A stretch of 48,603 nt of DNA from Treponema sp. (GCA_031265435.1 JAISCR010000203.1:1-48603); one strand, 5' to 3'. Counted from the first letter of the stretch, positions 7,754-16,537 are shown. Notes: generated by a model not told the origin, from the sequence alone. Program-made: numbers and translations.

Positions 7754-9297
7754 CAAATTAACATGACCTTGTAACCGAATACATCTTCAAAGAGATCCCC
7801 CTTTTCTTCCAGTCCGATGAGTTCAAGCGAAAGATCGTGAAGCCCCTGGGTATGCAGCATAATTGTTTCACCCTTCCGTTCCACCTTGAGGAGGCGCAGC
7901 TGCCGGGAATGTCCCCGGTCAAGGGAATCGGCCACCCGGAGTATCGAAGAGAGTTTGAGTACCAGAACCCGTTCTTCCCTCTGCAGTGATACATAACTTA
8001 TATCCGGCTGGGAAGGCGGCGGCCCCCGGTGATACCTCACCACATTGGCAATAATATCCAGCTCCTCACGATTAAGGCCGAAAATCTCCGAATTGCTGAC
8101 GATGTACGAGCCGTGTTTCTCGTGATCCGCTCCCTGAATAAACATGCCGATATCGTGGAGAATCGCCGCAGTCTCCAGCATCATCCGTTCCCTGCGGCTC
8201 ATGCCGTGTTCCTTTTTCAGCGCGTCAAAGAGAATGAGGGAAAGATCGGCCACATAGCGGGCATGCTGTTCATCAAAATGAAATTTCCGCCCCAGGTTGG
8301 CAGCCGATGCGATGATCTGGGAGAAAAATTCCCCTTCAATTTCACTCTCTCCCCCCAGGGAAAGATTGAGAAGATAACCTTCCCGGATGGACTCCATGGG
8401 AACCACTACCCCCGCGGCTCCGGTCTCTTCCAGGAAAAGCCGGTACACCAAAAGCCCCGGCACAAAACCCTCCGCCTCGCCATAAGGTATATGAAGTTTC
8501 TGAACACAGTCTTCGATGCTGTAGTCGTGAATCTTTTCCGCAAAATCCCTGAAAGCTTCCCGGTTTACTATCCGGCACTGTTCGTTGATCTCCTTCCCTA
8601 TAAGGACGCTGGCGATCCTCGCGTCGGAACCGGCAACCACAAAAGTCCGCACATGGGAAAGCTCCATTTCGGCGCTGAGCGTCCGGGCCGTGCTGCGTAT
8701 GCTTTCATTGAGGTAACGTGTCCGGGAAAGGGAGGAAGCGGGGTTCCGGCGGAAACGCTGATCAATCAGTATCGTTCCCAGACGGAGGCTGTGGGCCGCC
8801 ACCATCTTTCCCCGCCTGAGGAGCATAATCTCCGTGGAACCGCCTCCTATCTCAATGATCATTGAATTGGCCTTCCAGAAGAGGGGCAGATCCTGCTTCA
8901 GGGCATGGCGGACAGCCAGGTACATGAGCCGGTTTTCCTCTACCCCCTCGACAATGGAAAGGGAAAAGCCCGCCTCCTGCCTCACCCGGTCAACAAAAAC
9001 ATCCCGGTTCCGGGCCGCCCGGATGGCGCTGGTGGCAATGGCGTGAACCCGGGAAACCTCAATGCCCCAGCCCGCCAGGATCTCCCGGAAACCCCTGAGC
9101 ACAGAGAGACATTCCAGAAGACTTTCCCTGGAAAGTTCCCCGGAGGTAAATACATCCCGTCCCAGAGCCACAGGCCGCCCGGCCCGGTCGAGTTCCCGCC
9201 AGAGTCCTCCGCTCAGGAGTTCCGCCACCAAAAGCCGTATACCTGTGGAACCTATCTCCAGAACCCCGACGACCGGCGGCTGGTTTTCTTCCCTCAT
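7753..9297 (-). CDS. ppx: Exopolyphosphatase / guanosine pentaphosphate phosphatase family protein
   Basis: Ppx/GppA enzymes remove terminal phosphates from polyphosphate or convert pppGpp to ppGpp. The 514-residue product has the sugar-kinase/actin-fold phosphate loops GVLEIGSTGIRLLVAELL near the start and IIEIGGGSTEIMLLRRG near 148-164. It also has a C-terminal HD domain (AAILHDIGMFIQGADHEKHG near 370-390), as in the long Ppx forms. The usual second-position Asp of the first loop (DIGS) is Glu here (EIGS). ATG 9297-9295 follows the glycoside hydrolase stop by 6 nt with GTAGGA as a weak ribosome binding site. Being directly coupled to ppk supports a polyphosphate role over a (p)ppGpp role. 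Confidence 0.92.
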   Translation of the reverse strand: MREENQPPVVGVLEIGSTGIRLLVAELLSGGLWRELDRAGRPVALGRDVFTSGELSRESLLECLSVLRGFREILAGWGIEVSRVHAIATSAIRAARNRDVFVDRVRQEAGFSLSIVEGVEENRLMYLAVRHALKQDLPLFWKANSMIIEIGGGSTEIMLLRRGKMVAAHSLRLGTILIDQRFRRNPASSLSRTRYLNESIRSTARTLSAEMELSHVRTFVVAGSDARIASVLIGKEINEQCRIVNREAFRDFAEKIHDYSIEDCVQKLHIPYGEAEGFVPGLLVYRLFLEETGAAGVVVPMESIREGYLLNLSLGGESEIEGEFFSQIIASAANLGRKFHFDEQHARYVADLSLILFDALKKEHGMSRRERMMLETAAILHDIGMFIQGADHEKHGSYIVSNSEIFGLNREELDIIANVVRYHRGPPPSQPDISYVSLQREERVLVLKLSSILRVADSLDRGHSRQLRLLKVERKGETIMLHTQGLHDLSLELIGLEEKGDLFEDVFGYKVMLI

Positions 9298-9303
9298 ATT
9301 TTC

Positions 9304-10728
9304 CTACAACTTTTCGAGGAGCATAGAGCATTTGCCCGAAGGAATGGGCAGAGTTTTCTTTTTCTTCCCCAGGACATTTATCGTAAAGTAGTAGAGCTTC
9401 TCGCTTTCCATGTGAATTTCCCAGCCGCGGCCGGATTTATTGGAGAGGATCGTGATCATGTTTTTCTTCAGGGAAAGGTTTTCTATCCCCATGATTTCCA
9501 GATTGGGAATAATCCAGTCCACCGTCTTGCGGGGAAGAGAGATAAAAAGCCCGATGATATTCTCGATGGTCAGGCAAATCGTTGAAAGCGCGTCATAGGT
9601 AAGGGCCTGCATACGGGGAAAGTCCGGCCTTTCGAGCCACTGGGCCGGCCCTTCCTTCAAGGGCAGATATGCTTCCCAGAGATTCCCCTTGTGGTGGTTC
9701 CCGTCGGGATTCATCGAATCCAGCATGAAGTAGAGGTGCCTGATGGCGTAGTCCCTTGCCAGATCCCAACGCTGGTAGCGTTCAAGCCCCTTGATCACCA
9801 TGAAGGTGAGGTGGGGATACACGGAACCTCGGTAACCGCAGCCATGTTCGTCAAATTCAGGCTCATTCCGGGCCACCGTGGGAAAAGGATGAGGCGTACC
9901 GAATTGCTGTGCATCCTGAAGCTTGGCTATGATCCGCTCCGCCTTGTCGTCGTTGGGGATCTCCGCCAGCAGAGGCCAGTAGCCGGCAATGGTTTTTATG
10001 GGCAGCTGCTTTTCATCTATATCAATATCGTGGTAGAACCCGTCTTCGGCGTTCCACATGAGGGAATTGATCCGTGTCTTGAGGGAAAAATAGCGTTTCT
10101 TGTACTGGAAACTGATTTCCTTGTTATTGAGAATATCCGCCAGGGCGCTCATATAGAGGACATTTATGGCCATCATCGTGTTGAAGTCCAGAGGATACGC
10201 GGCGCTTTCCCTGGGTGAATTTTCCATGCCCCCCGCGACGAGAGGCACCTTGTAAAGACCGTTGGGCTGCTTGAATTCCGAATCTATCCACTCGGTGTAA
10301 CGGTGGAGTATGGAAAGCACATCCTTTACCCGTTTCTTGTTGGCCGATTTATGGTAGAGGTTATATTCAGCCCAGGCGAAAAGGGGGATGCCCAGACCCT
10401 GGGGGTTGGATTCGCTGAACACAGGTTCCCCGGTTTCGACGCTGTACGCGGAACGGATGGCTCCGTTTTCCTCCTGATGACTGTAAAACACATCCAGAGT
10501 CGGGTGAGCCATGTATATACGGTTGGAATACACCAGAAAAAAGGACGAAAAGATCGCATCGGCCTGCTCAACCACCGGACAGCCCGGATAAAAGAAGAAT
10601 TTCCCATCGGGAGCGCAGGCTCCGCCACCCCCATTCCAGCAGTCCTGAATCCAGGCCCAGGTCTTGTCATAAATATCGACAAAATCCTGGTCATAAAAGT
10701 GGATTTTGGGGAAATCTCGCTTTGTCAA
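9304..10728 (-). CDS. Glycoside hydrolase with (alpha/alpha)6 barrel, trehalase/GH63-like
   Basis: The sequence looks like the MGH1/GH63-type, trehalase-like hydrolases: PLDFNTMMAINVLYMSALA in the middle, HGCGYRGSVYPHLTFMVI (compare YRGP(I/V)W in GH63) and NLWEAYLPLKEGPA towards the end. No signal peptide is seen, so it is likely cytoplasmic and may act on a storage or compatible-solute glycoside. I place the start at TTG 10728-10726, because AAGGAG (10736-10741) lies 7 nt upstream; the frame itself opens at a TTG at 10782 that lacks any ribosome binding site. This gives 474 residues. It heads the run with ppx, ppk and rlmI. A likely -10 box TATAAT is at 10812-10817. The substrate is not established. 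Confidence 0.75.
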   Translation of the reverse strand: MTKRDFPKIHFYDQDFVDIYDKTWAWIQDCWNGGGGACAPDGKFFFYPGCPVVEQADAIFSSFFLVYSNRIYMAHPTLDVFYSHQEENGAIRSAYSVETGEPVFSESNPQGLGIPLFAWAEYNLYHKSANKKRVKDVLSILHRYTEWIDSEFKQPNGLYKVPLVAGGMENSPRESAAYPLDFNTMMAINVLYMSALADILNNKEISFQYKKRYFSLKTRINSLMWNAEDGFYHDIDIDEKQLPIKTIAGYWPLLAEIPNDDKAERIIAKLQDAQQFGTPHPFPTVARNEPEFDEHGCGYRGSVYPHLTFMVIKGLERYQRWDLARDYAIRHLYFMLDSMNPDGNHHKGNLWEAYLPLKEGPAQWLERPDFPRMQALTYDALSTICLTIENIIGLFISLPRKTVDWIIPNLEIMGIENLSLKKNMITILSNKSGRGWEIHMESEKLYYFTINVLGKKKKTLPIPSGKCSMLLEKL

Positions 10729-10870
10729 AAAGGTACTCCTTGCGAAAATGCTGCACAACGATGTGGGTTGCCTGATAAACAATTTTCCATAAATATGGTT
10801 AATTGAGTATCATTATATATTCAACCCTGAAATTTTTCTACGCTTTTTTACAAGTTTTTTTGGTTACATT

Positions 10871-10895
10871 AAAAAAACGCAAGAGCCGGAGGCTC
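10871..10895 (-). terminator. Terminator after the 10947-12755 gene
   Basis: On the minus strand a short hairpin GAGCC-TCC-GGCTC (10883-10895) is followed by TTGCGTTTTTTT (U-run at 10871-10877). Upstream, AAGGCTCAAGC-like direct repeats (10893-10938) may offer alternative pairings. The rest of 10729-10946 carries the probable -10 box of the glycoside hydrolase gene. Confidence 0.5.
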
Positions 10896-10946
10896 AAGCC
10901 CAAGGCTCAAGCTCCCGGATCGGGCCAAAGGCTCAAACTTCTGTTG

Positions 10947-12755
10947 CTAATAGAAAATTCTGATATGTTCTACCGCCGTGCGGTGCTTCATCTTGAGTAC
11001 CAGAACCTGATCCTGGGCCTGATAGACCCAGCCTGAAGAGTCGTAACGCTCAAACTGGGGGTCTGTACGGTAGTCGATATTGTACAACTGGATCTTCGTA
11101 AAGGGTTTTATCCCCCGGATCATCATATAATGGGTTTCTCCCATGGGAAAAGTCACCGCAATATCTATGACCGTGCCGTCCATGCTTGCGCTCAGCGACT
11201 GGGCGGCCGTCCAGGCCCAGATGCCGTTGACCCTTGCCCCGATACCGGCGGCCCTGGGGTAATAATCGCTGAATTCCGGGGAACGGGTTGCCAGAATCCG
11301 GTAGATCCTCGGGGCGGAGATCTTCGTATCCCCCGGAACAAGGATCTCGTCATCGGAAAGGCTGAATTCTGCCGGAATATCGCCCGTTTCATCGGTAAGG
11401 GAGAGGGCCGAAAGCACCATGCTGCGGCCCACCCCGGCCCATTCTTCCTGGCCTTTACCTTCCGCCCAGGCCGCCAGGGCCTTGCCCAGCCGGATATTGA
11501 ATTCAGTATCCACCTGTCCGCCCCGGACAACCAGTATGAGGTCGTTTTGAAGGCGGCGGATGTTTTCCGATATGACAAAACAAGCCTGATCGGCAAGCCT
11601 TTCAAACGGATTTTCCCCCGAGTTGTATTGGGCGCTGAGATCCAGGTCTCCTTCGAGGATTCCCGCGGTAGATTCGAGGCTTAAAGTCGCCGGATCGACG
11701 GAACGAATAAGTTCCCGGCCATCATCCATGAAGTTGAGGTAGGCTCTGGTTGCCAGAAATTCAAAAACATGGGGTTCCTTGAGAATATCCAGGGATTTTT
11801 CATTGATAAGCCGGGAAAGACGGCTGATCTTTTCCCGTTCAAGGTTGATGAAGGAACGGAAAGCGAGATCCATGCGGCCCAGGTACACCGAAGATTCATA
11901 GCTGTAGCGGCTTCCCGTGATGAACGAGGCGGGAATCGCCGAAACCGCAGCCTTGTAACTCCCCCGGCGCAGCGCTTCGCCCGCGTAGGCAACGACCGAA
12001 TCCTCATCCCCGCGGCTTGTAATGGTTCTGGTTAACAGGGAAAAGTTCTGATCCCGCCAGCGGGCGATTTCCGTATCGTAGAGACGGCGGGTTTCCGCCC
12101 GGGAAATGATAAAATTTTTGGGGCTGAAGCTCTGCTGTTCCGGCACAGGGCCGTAGGAGACATCCAGGCCTCCCTCCGTCAGGACAAGGATGCCGCTTTC
12201 TTCCCCCCGGACAGAGCGGGCAAAGGCATAGATTACCCCGTCGACGCCGATATTGATCTCTCCGTTTCCATTATCCCTCACCCGCGAAGTCCGCAGGGGT
12301 CTGAAAGGCAGCTCCAGCGCTTCAATTCCTTCCGCAAAGGATGAATGGATCTGCAATTCCACCCGGCCCGAGACATAGTGGGTGCTGAACAGAAGCTGTA
12401 CACCGCCGGGCAGACTGAAAACAGCCGTTTCTCCGGAAATTTCCAGACTTTCCGGGAAGACATTTGTCTTTACGCCCTCCGAATCTACCAGGCAAAGCCC
12501 GCCGTTTTCGTCTCCGTTCAGCCGGAATTCGAGGCCGCCGAAGAAAACGCCGGCTTCTCCCTCCAGCGGAAGATACCCGCGAATTCCCGCGCCGTTATTC
12601 TCTTCGGTAGTCCTGTACCGGCCGCTTACCACCATACCGCCTATCCGCCGGGTAAAACTTCCCTGCTTTGCAAACTGGATTAGTACCAGAAAAACAAAAA
12701 TTCCCGCATAGAGAAACAAGAGGGCGAAGATTCGGGGGAAAACCGGTTTTTTCAT
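10947..12755 (-). CDS. Membrane-anchored extracytoplasmic protein of unknown function (about 602 residues)
   Basis: I do not recognise a named family. From ATG 12755-12753 the product has one N-terminal membrane segment (ALLFLYAGIFVFLVLIQF) and then a long region predicted to face the periplasm. The first third is rich in alternating hydrophobic residues and glycines, suggesting beta structure (GVQLLFSTHYVSGRVELQIH). The middle is helical with several RxLINEKSLDIL-like stretches. The C-terminus contains PRAAGIGARVNGIWAWTAAQ and ends with a probable beta domain. A GTG three codons upstream (12764) is an alternative start; AAGGAG lies rather far away (about 14 nt). A consensus promoter is at 12815-12844. 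It is divergent from the TPR lipoprotein gene, which hints at related envelope roles. Confidence 0.7.
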   Translation of the reverse strand: MKKPVFPRIFALLFLYAGIFVFLVLIQFAKQGSFTRRIGGMVVSGRYRTTEENNGAGIRGYLPLEGEAGVFFGGLEFRLNGDENGGLCLVDSEGVKTNVFPESLEISGETAVFSLPGGVQLLFSTHYVSGRVELQIHSSFAEGIEALELPFRPLRTSRVRDNGNGEINIGVDGVIYAFARSVRGEESGILVLTEGGLDVSYGPVPEQQSFSPKNFIISRAETRRLYDTEIARWRDQNFSLLTRTITSRGDEDSVVAYAGEALRRGSYKAAVSAIPASFITGSRYSYESSVYLGRMDLAFRSFINLEREKISRLSRLINEKSLDILKEPHVFEFLATRAYLNFMDDGRELIRSVDPATLSLESTAGILEGDLDLSAQYNSGENPFERLADQACFVISENIRRLQNDLILVVRGGQVDTEFNIRLGKALAAWAEGKGQEEWAGVGRSMVLSALSLTDETGDIPAEFSLSDDEILVPGDTKISAPRIYRILATRSPEFSDYYPRAAGIGARVNGIWAWTAAQSLSASMDGTVIDIAVTFPMGETHYMMIRGIKPFTKIQLYNIDYRTDPQFERYDSSGWVYQAQDQVLVLKMKHRTAVEHIRIFY

Positions 12756-12814
12756 GGATGACACTATGTCTTGTCTCTCTCCTTGCCGATAATAAGGTAA
12801 TCAGATACTATCCA

Positions 12815-12844
12815 TTTATATCAGAGGATGTTCCCGAATGTCAA
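12815..12844 (-). promoter_or_regulatory. Promoter of the 602-residue protein gene
   Basis: On the minus strand TTGACA (12839-12844) is followed after 18 nt by TATAAA (12815-12820), or after 17 nt by ATATAA. The promoter overlaps the upstream extension of the divergent reading frame, which argues that the extension is not coding. Confidence 0.65.
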
Positions 12845-12861
12845 ATTTTGGAACGGACGCA

Positions 12862-12902
12862 AGAAGGAGGCTTTCCCAAAACTTCAGTTTTTTGGACAGG
12901 CT
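12862..12902 (+). repeat. Short copy of the hairpin repeat found at 41902-42043
   Basis: GGAGGCTTTCCCAAAACTTC continuing AGTTTTTTGGACAGGCTC matches the left end of the 41902 cluster (GGGGGCTTTCCCAAAACTTC, AGTTTTT) joined to its right end (GGGACAGGCTCC). It looks like an internally deleted copy. It is directly followed by a GAATAC-TTTT-GTATTC hairpin (12902-12917). It lies between an AGGAGG sequence and the ATG of the TPR lipoprotein gene. Confidence 0.65.
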
Positions 12903-12932
12903 CGAATACTTTTGTATTCAGAAAACTTTTGT

Positions 12933-14402
12933 ATGATTAGATTCCGTTTATATATTGTGTGTGTTGTTCTGTTTTCCTTCGGTTTTCTCTGGTCCTGCGC
13001 GGGAACTCCGTCCGCGGCGCCCGAGAGCCCGCGTGAACATGCCGGGTCTTCCCTTCCCGGGGAAAGGGAAGTTGAAACCCTTCCTCCCGCGGACAAGCCC
13101 CCGGAGCGGCTTCCTCTCACCGATACCCAGTCGATTCTGGAGAGGATGGGAGAGCTTCTGGAAGCGGGAGACTATCAGGGCGCCCTGGCCCTCTTCGAGA
13201 CGATCGAGAGTCCCGATGCCGAGAGCGCCGGCATCAGGCTCCTCAAGGCCTCGGTGCTTCTCTCCGCGGGGGACAGACCGGGAAGCAGGGCTCTTACCGA
13301 AGAAATCATCTCCGCTGATCCTCAAAACACCGAAGCCCTCTATGTGCTTTCCACACTCGAATTTGCCGAGGGCAGGGGAAAGGAACAGCAGGCCCTTTTG
13401 GAGAAGATTCTTAAAATAGAGCCAAACAATACCGTCGCCCTGGTAGATCTGGGGAACATTTTTGTACGCGCCCGGTCATGGAGAAGCGCCTCAGGCTATT
13501 TTGACAAGGCCCTGCAGATCCAGCCGGAAAACGGCGGAGCCCTGTTGGGCCGGGCCTCGGTGTACCGCTTTAACCATGACCGGAAAAACGCGGAGCGGCT
13601 CTTCAACCGGGCCGTTGAACTGTACCCTGACTGGGTCGAAGCCCGGCATGAGCGGGCCCGGCTTCTGAGGGAATGGGACAATCCCCGTGCGGCCCTTGAG
13701 GATCTCGACAAGGCAAAAAGCCTGGAGCCCGACAGCTACTTTATCGCCGCGGACCGGGGAAACGCACTCAACGATCTGGGCCGGAAGAGGGAAGCCCTGG
13801 AAGAGTATGAACGGGCGATCAGCATAAACCCGAATATTTTTGTGGCCTATGTGTACAGTTCCGGCATCAAGTTTGATCTGGGGGACATTGACGGCGCGGA
13901 CAGGGATTTTTCCCGGCTCGTGGCCCTGAGGCCCGATTATTACTTTGCCTATGAAGGACTCGGCATGGTAAAGATGCGCAAGCAGCTCTGGGCCGAAGCG
14001 CGGGACGCATTCCGGGAATGTTACAGGTATGCCCCCAGGGAATGGTACTATGCCCTCCTTGCCGCGATGAACTGGATGCGCTCAGGCAGGCCAAACGATC
14101 CCCGGCAGTTTCTTGCCCAGGCTCTCCGGGGACTGCAGCGTGAATCGCCCGAATGGTACCTGCTGAGGCTCTACCATGATCTTTCCGGCGATAATGATAT
14201 TGTTGTACGAATCGATAAAGAAAAGGATCTTGATACCAAGGCCCGGATGCTTTTCTATCTGGCTCACTATTACGATATCCGGGGCAACAAGAACCTTGCC
14301 GGAATTTATTTTTTACGGGTAAGGGAACTTGACCGTAAAGCCATACCGGAATGGAGACTTAACGAATGGGCCATAGAGGAGCGGAATCTGGATGCAAGAT
14401 AA
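12933..14402 (+). CDS. TPR-repeat lipoprotein
   Basis: From ATG 12933 the product has 489 residues. It begins with a lipoprotein signal (MIRFRLYIVCVVLFSFGFLW, then SC; predicted lipidated Cys22), a Pro/Glu-rich linker, and then at least nine tetratricopeptide repeats. Examples are ILKIEPNNTVALVDLGNIF, YFDKALQIQPENGGALLGRA and EEYERAISINPNIFVAYVYS. TPR arrays are protein-docking surfaces, so this is likely an envelope scaffold or chaperone. The frame is open upstream to an ATG at 12828, but that stretch covers a divergent promoter and a repeat, and lacks a signal peptide. No good ribosome binding site lies at the expected distance from 12933. The last codons overlap the TraB-family gene by 11 nt. 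Confidence 0.85.
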   Translation: MIRFRLYIVCVVLFSFGFLWSCAGTPSAAPESPREHAGSSLPGEREVETLPPADKPPERLPLTDTQSILERMGELLEAGDYQGALALFETIESPDAESAGIRLLKASVLLSAGDRPGSRALTEEIISADPQNTEALYVLSTLEFAEGRGKEQQALLEKILKIEPNNTVALVDLGNIFVRARSWRSASGYFDKALQIQPENGGALLGRASVYRFNHDRKNAERLFNRAVELYPDWVEARHERARLLREWDNPRAALEDLDKAKSLEPDSYFIAADRGNALNDLGRKREALEEYERAISINPNIFVAYVYSSGIKFDLGDIDGADRDFSRLVALRPDYYFAYEGLGMVKMRKQLWAEARDAFRECYRYAPREWYYALLAAMNWMRSGRPNDPRQFLAQALRGLQRESPEWYLLRLYHDLSGDNDIVVRIDKEKDLDTKARMLFYLAHYYDIRGNKNLAGIYFLRVRELDRKAIPEWRLNEWAIEERNLDAR

Positions 14403-15585
14403 CATTGTTACTGTCTCTCTGGGGGAACGCAGCGTTACCCTTATCGGTACGGCCCATGTTTCCCGGGAGAGTATTGATGAAGTCAAGGCCCATATACGGG
14501 ACGAAAAACCCGGCATGGTTTGTGTCGAACTTGACGGCGGCCGTTTCAAATCAATGGATTCCAAAGACGACTGGGAAAGACTCAATGTGTCAAAGGCCTT
14601 CCGTGAAGGGAAGGGCTTCCTCCTTATAGCGAACCTTGTGCTGGCAGGCTTTCAGCGCCGCATGGGAGTGGGTCTCGGAGTCAAACCCGGTGAAGAGATG
14701 CTGGCCGCCTGCGACGCCGCCAAAGAACTGGGCATACCGTTCCGTTTCTGCGACCGGGAAGTACAGATCACCCTTCGCCGGGCATGGTCCCGCTGCGGCC
14801 TCTGGAGCAAATGCAAGCTCCTGGCCTCCCTCATCTCCGGCGCCTTTTCAACGGAAAAACTCAGTGAAACGGAGATTGAAAACCTCAAACAGGCCAGCGA
14901 GCTTGACGGTATGATGGCGGAACTGGCCTCCTACCTCCCCGCGGTAAAAGAAACGCTCATCGACGAACGGGATCGCTACCTGGCGGCAAGAATCTGGACT
15001 GCCGGACAGGAGACGCCGGCCGGAGAAAAACTGCTTGCCGTAGTCGGCGCGGGCCACCTTTCCGGACTCAGGGCCCACCTTGAAAAGATTGCCGCGGGAA
15101 ACGAGGACGCCGGTGTTGAGGCCCTCGACGCCATTCCCCCGCCCTCGTTTTTATCAAAGGCGGCAGGCTGGATCATCCCCGTAGCAATTGCCGCCCTTGT
15201 CATAGCCGGCTTTTTCCAGGCCGGGGCCGCCCAAAGCCTCTCCATGCTCCTCCGCTGGGTACTCTGGAACGGTTCCCTCGCCGCGCTGGGAACACTCATC
15301 GCGCTGGGGCATCCCCTTTCCATACTGGTTTCCTTTCTCGGCGCCCCCATAGCCACGATCAACCCCTTCATCGGCGTGGGCCTCTTTTCCGGCATCACCG
15401 AAGCCTGGGTACGCAAACCCCGTGTACAGGACGTGGAAAATATCGCCGAAGATTTTTCCAGCCTCAGGGGAATCTACCGCAACCGTGTTTCCCGTGCGCT
15501 GTTGGTATTCTTTCTGTCAAGCCTTGGAGGAGCCGTAGGGAATTTTATTTCCATTCCCGCGCTGGCAGGTTCGCTGTTTAAGTAG
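14392..15585 (+). CDS. TraB/PrgY-family membrane protein
   Basis: The 397-residue product starts at ATG 14392 with GAGGAG about 8 nt upstream, inside the end of the TPR gene. The N-terminal domain shows the TraB-family signature: LIGTAHVSRESIDEV near residues 18-32, CVELDGGR near 44-51, RMGVGLGVKPGEEM near 90-103 and VVGAGHLSGLRAHLEK near 217-232. The C-terminal third contains about four membrane segments (for example IIPVAIAALVIAGFFQAGAA). PrgY-type proteins limit extracellular peptide signals in enterococci, and related TIKI proteins are metalloproteases. The function of this bacterial homologue is unknown. Overlap with the TPR lipoprotein gene suggests joint expression. Confidence 0.85.
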   Translation: MQDNIVTVSLGERSVTLIGTAHVSRESIDEVKAHIRDEKPGMVCVELDGGRFKSMDSKDDWERLNVSKAFREGKGFLLIANLVLAGFQRRMGVGLGVKPGEEMLAACDAAKELGIPFRFCDREVQITLRRAWSRCGLWSKCKLLASLISGAFSTEKLSETEIENLKQASELDGMMAELASYLPAVKETLIDERDRYLAARIWTAGQETPAGEKLLAVVGAGHLSGLRAHLEKIAAGNEDAGVEALDAIPPPSFLSKAAGWIIPVAIAALVIAGFFQAGAAQSLSMLLRWVLWNGSLAALGTLIALGHPLSILVSFLGAPIATINPFIGVGLFSGITEAWVRKPRVQDVENIAEDFSSLRGIYRNRVSRALLVFFLSSLGGAVGNFISIPALAGSLFK

Positions 15586-15632
15586 TGTTTGTCCATAAAG
15601 TCAGTTACTTTATAGACAGACTCTAAGTAGTG
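15580..15632. repeat. Palindromic element between convergent genes, flanked by 8-bp direct repeats
   Basis: GTCCATAAAGT (15591-15601), a 5-nt loop and ACTTTATAGAC (15607-15617) pair at 10 of 11 positions. Identical AAGTAGTG sequences flank it (15580-15587 and 15625-15632) and contain or touch both stop codons. Related palindromes occur at 19930-20009, and a half copy at about 23318-23334. It may act as a two-way terminator, but has no T-run. Confidence 0.6.
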
Positions 15633-16495
15633 CCTCCAAACACAGCGCGTATATACTCCACCGATGCGCGCGCCGCTTCGTCCAGTTCGGCTTCTCCGGC
15701 TCCGCCGGAAACGTCCCGCCAGACCTTGATATCCCTGCCCACCTGGCCGCCCATGAGGACAAAGGGTTCCATGACAACCGCTCCGGTATAGCCGGTATCC
15801 CGCAGGGTCTTGCCTATGGCCTTCCAGTCCATACGGGTACCGGGCCGGGGCGGGCGGCGGTTTGCTTCCCCGATGTGAAAATGTCCCAGACAGGGGCCTG
15901 CGGTCTTTATCGCTTCGGTAAGGCTGTCTTCCTCAATATTCATGTGGAAGGTATCAAGCATTGCCTTTACGTTTTTGCAGCCCACGGCCTCTACATAGGA
16001 ACGCGCTTCCGCGGCCGTGTTGATAAGGTAGCCTTCAAAGCGGTTCAGCGCCTCCATCCCCAGGGTGATGCCGGAAGCCATCTCCGCAAGGCGGCGCATG
16101 GACTCGATACTCCGTTTGAGATCCTCTTCCTTGTTGAAGGGTTTGGAAAAATCAACAGGCCAGTACGAGTAAAGCCCGCCCCCTACGACGGTAATTTCAA
16201 GCTCATGGAGGACTTCAAAGGTCTTTTTCCAGAATTCAAAGCCCTGTTCCACGATTTTGGAGTCCGCCGAGGAGAGATTTTCCTCAGACCTGGGCCCGTA
16301 ACCCGCGCTCAGAGCGATTCCCGCGTCCTTTGCCGCCGCCTTGAGCTCCCGAATCTCTTCTTTTTTCATACCGGGCAGGGAGGCGCAGGAGATTTCCAGT
16401 ATGTCAAAACCCAGTTTTCCTACTTTTTGGGCATATTTGGGGTAATCTCCGCCCCATTGCCGTTCCCAATAAGCGTAATATATACCGTATTGCAT
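15623..16495 (-). CDS. Sugar epimerase of the D-tagatose/D-psicose 3-epimerase type
   Basis: The product is a 290-residue TIM-barrel protein of the xylose-isomerase-like family. It begins MQYGIYYAYWERQWGGDYPK, characteristic of ketose 3-epimerases. The four metal ligands are visible: Glu in LGMEALNRFEGY, Asp in MLDTFHMNIEED, His in GHFHIGEANRRPPRPG and Glu in AVVMEPFVLMGG. The family interconverts ketoses at C3 with Mn or Co. ATG 16495-16493 is preceded by AAGG at short distance. The frame extends upstream to 16603, but that part is antisense to tRNA-Thr and is not coding. It ends convergently with the TraB-family gene. True substrate not predictable. Confidence 0.85.
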   Translation of the reverse strand: MQYGIYYAYWERQWGGDYPKYAQKVGKLGFDILEISCASLPGMKKEEIRELKAAAKDAGIALSAGYGPRSEENLSSADSKIVEQGFEFWKKTFEVLHELEITVVGGGLYSYWPVDFSKPFNKEEDLKRSIESMRRLAEMASGITLGMEALNRFEGYLINTAAEARSYVEAVGCKNVKAMLDTFHMNIEEDSLTEAIKTAGPCLGHFHIGEANRRPPRPGTRMDWKAIGKTLRDTGYTGAVVMEPFVLMGGQVGRDIKVWRDVSGGAGEAELDEAARASVEYIRAVFGGTT

Positions 16496-16537
16496 AGCCT
16501 TATTGTAAAGTATATAGTGGATTGTGAAAAGTAACGT

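Noticed and set aside
12828..12932. N-terminal extension of the TPR lipoprotein
   Set aside because: It covers a divergent promoter and a repeat copy, and would bury the lipoprotein signal 35 residues inside the protein.
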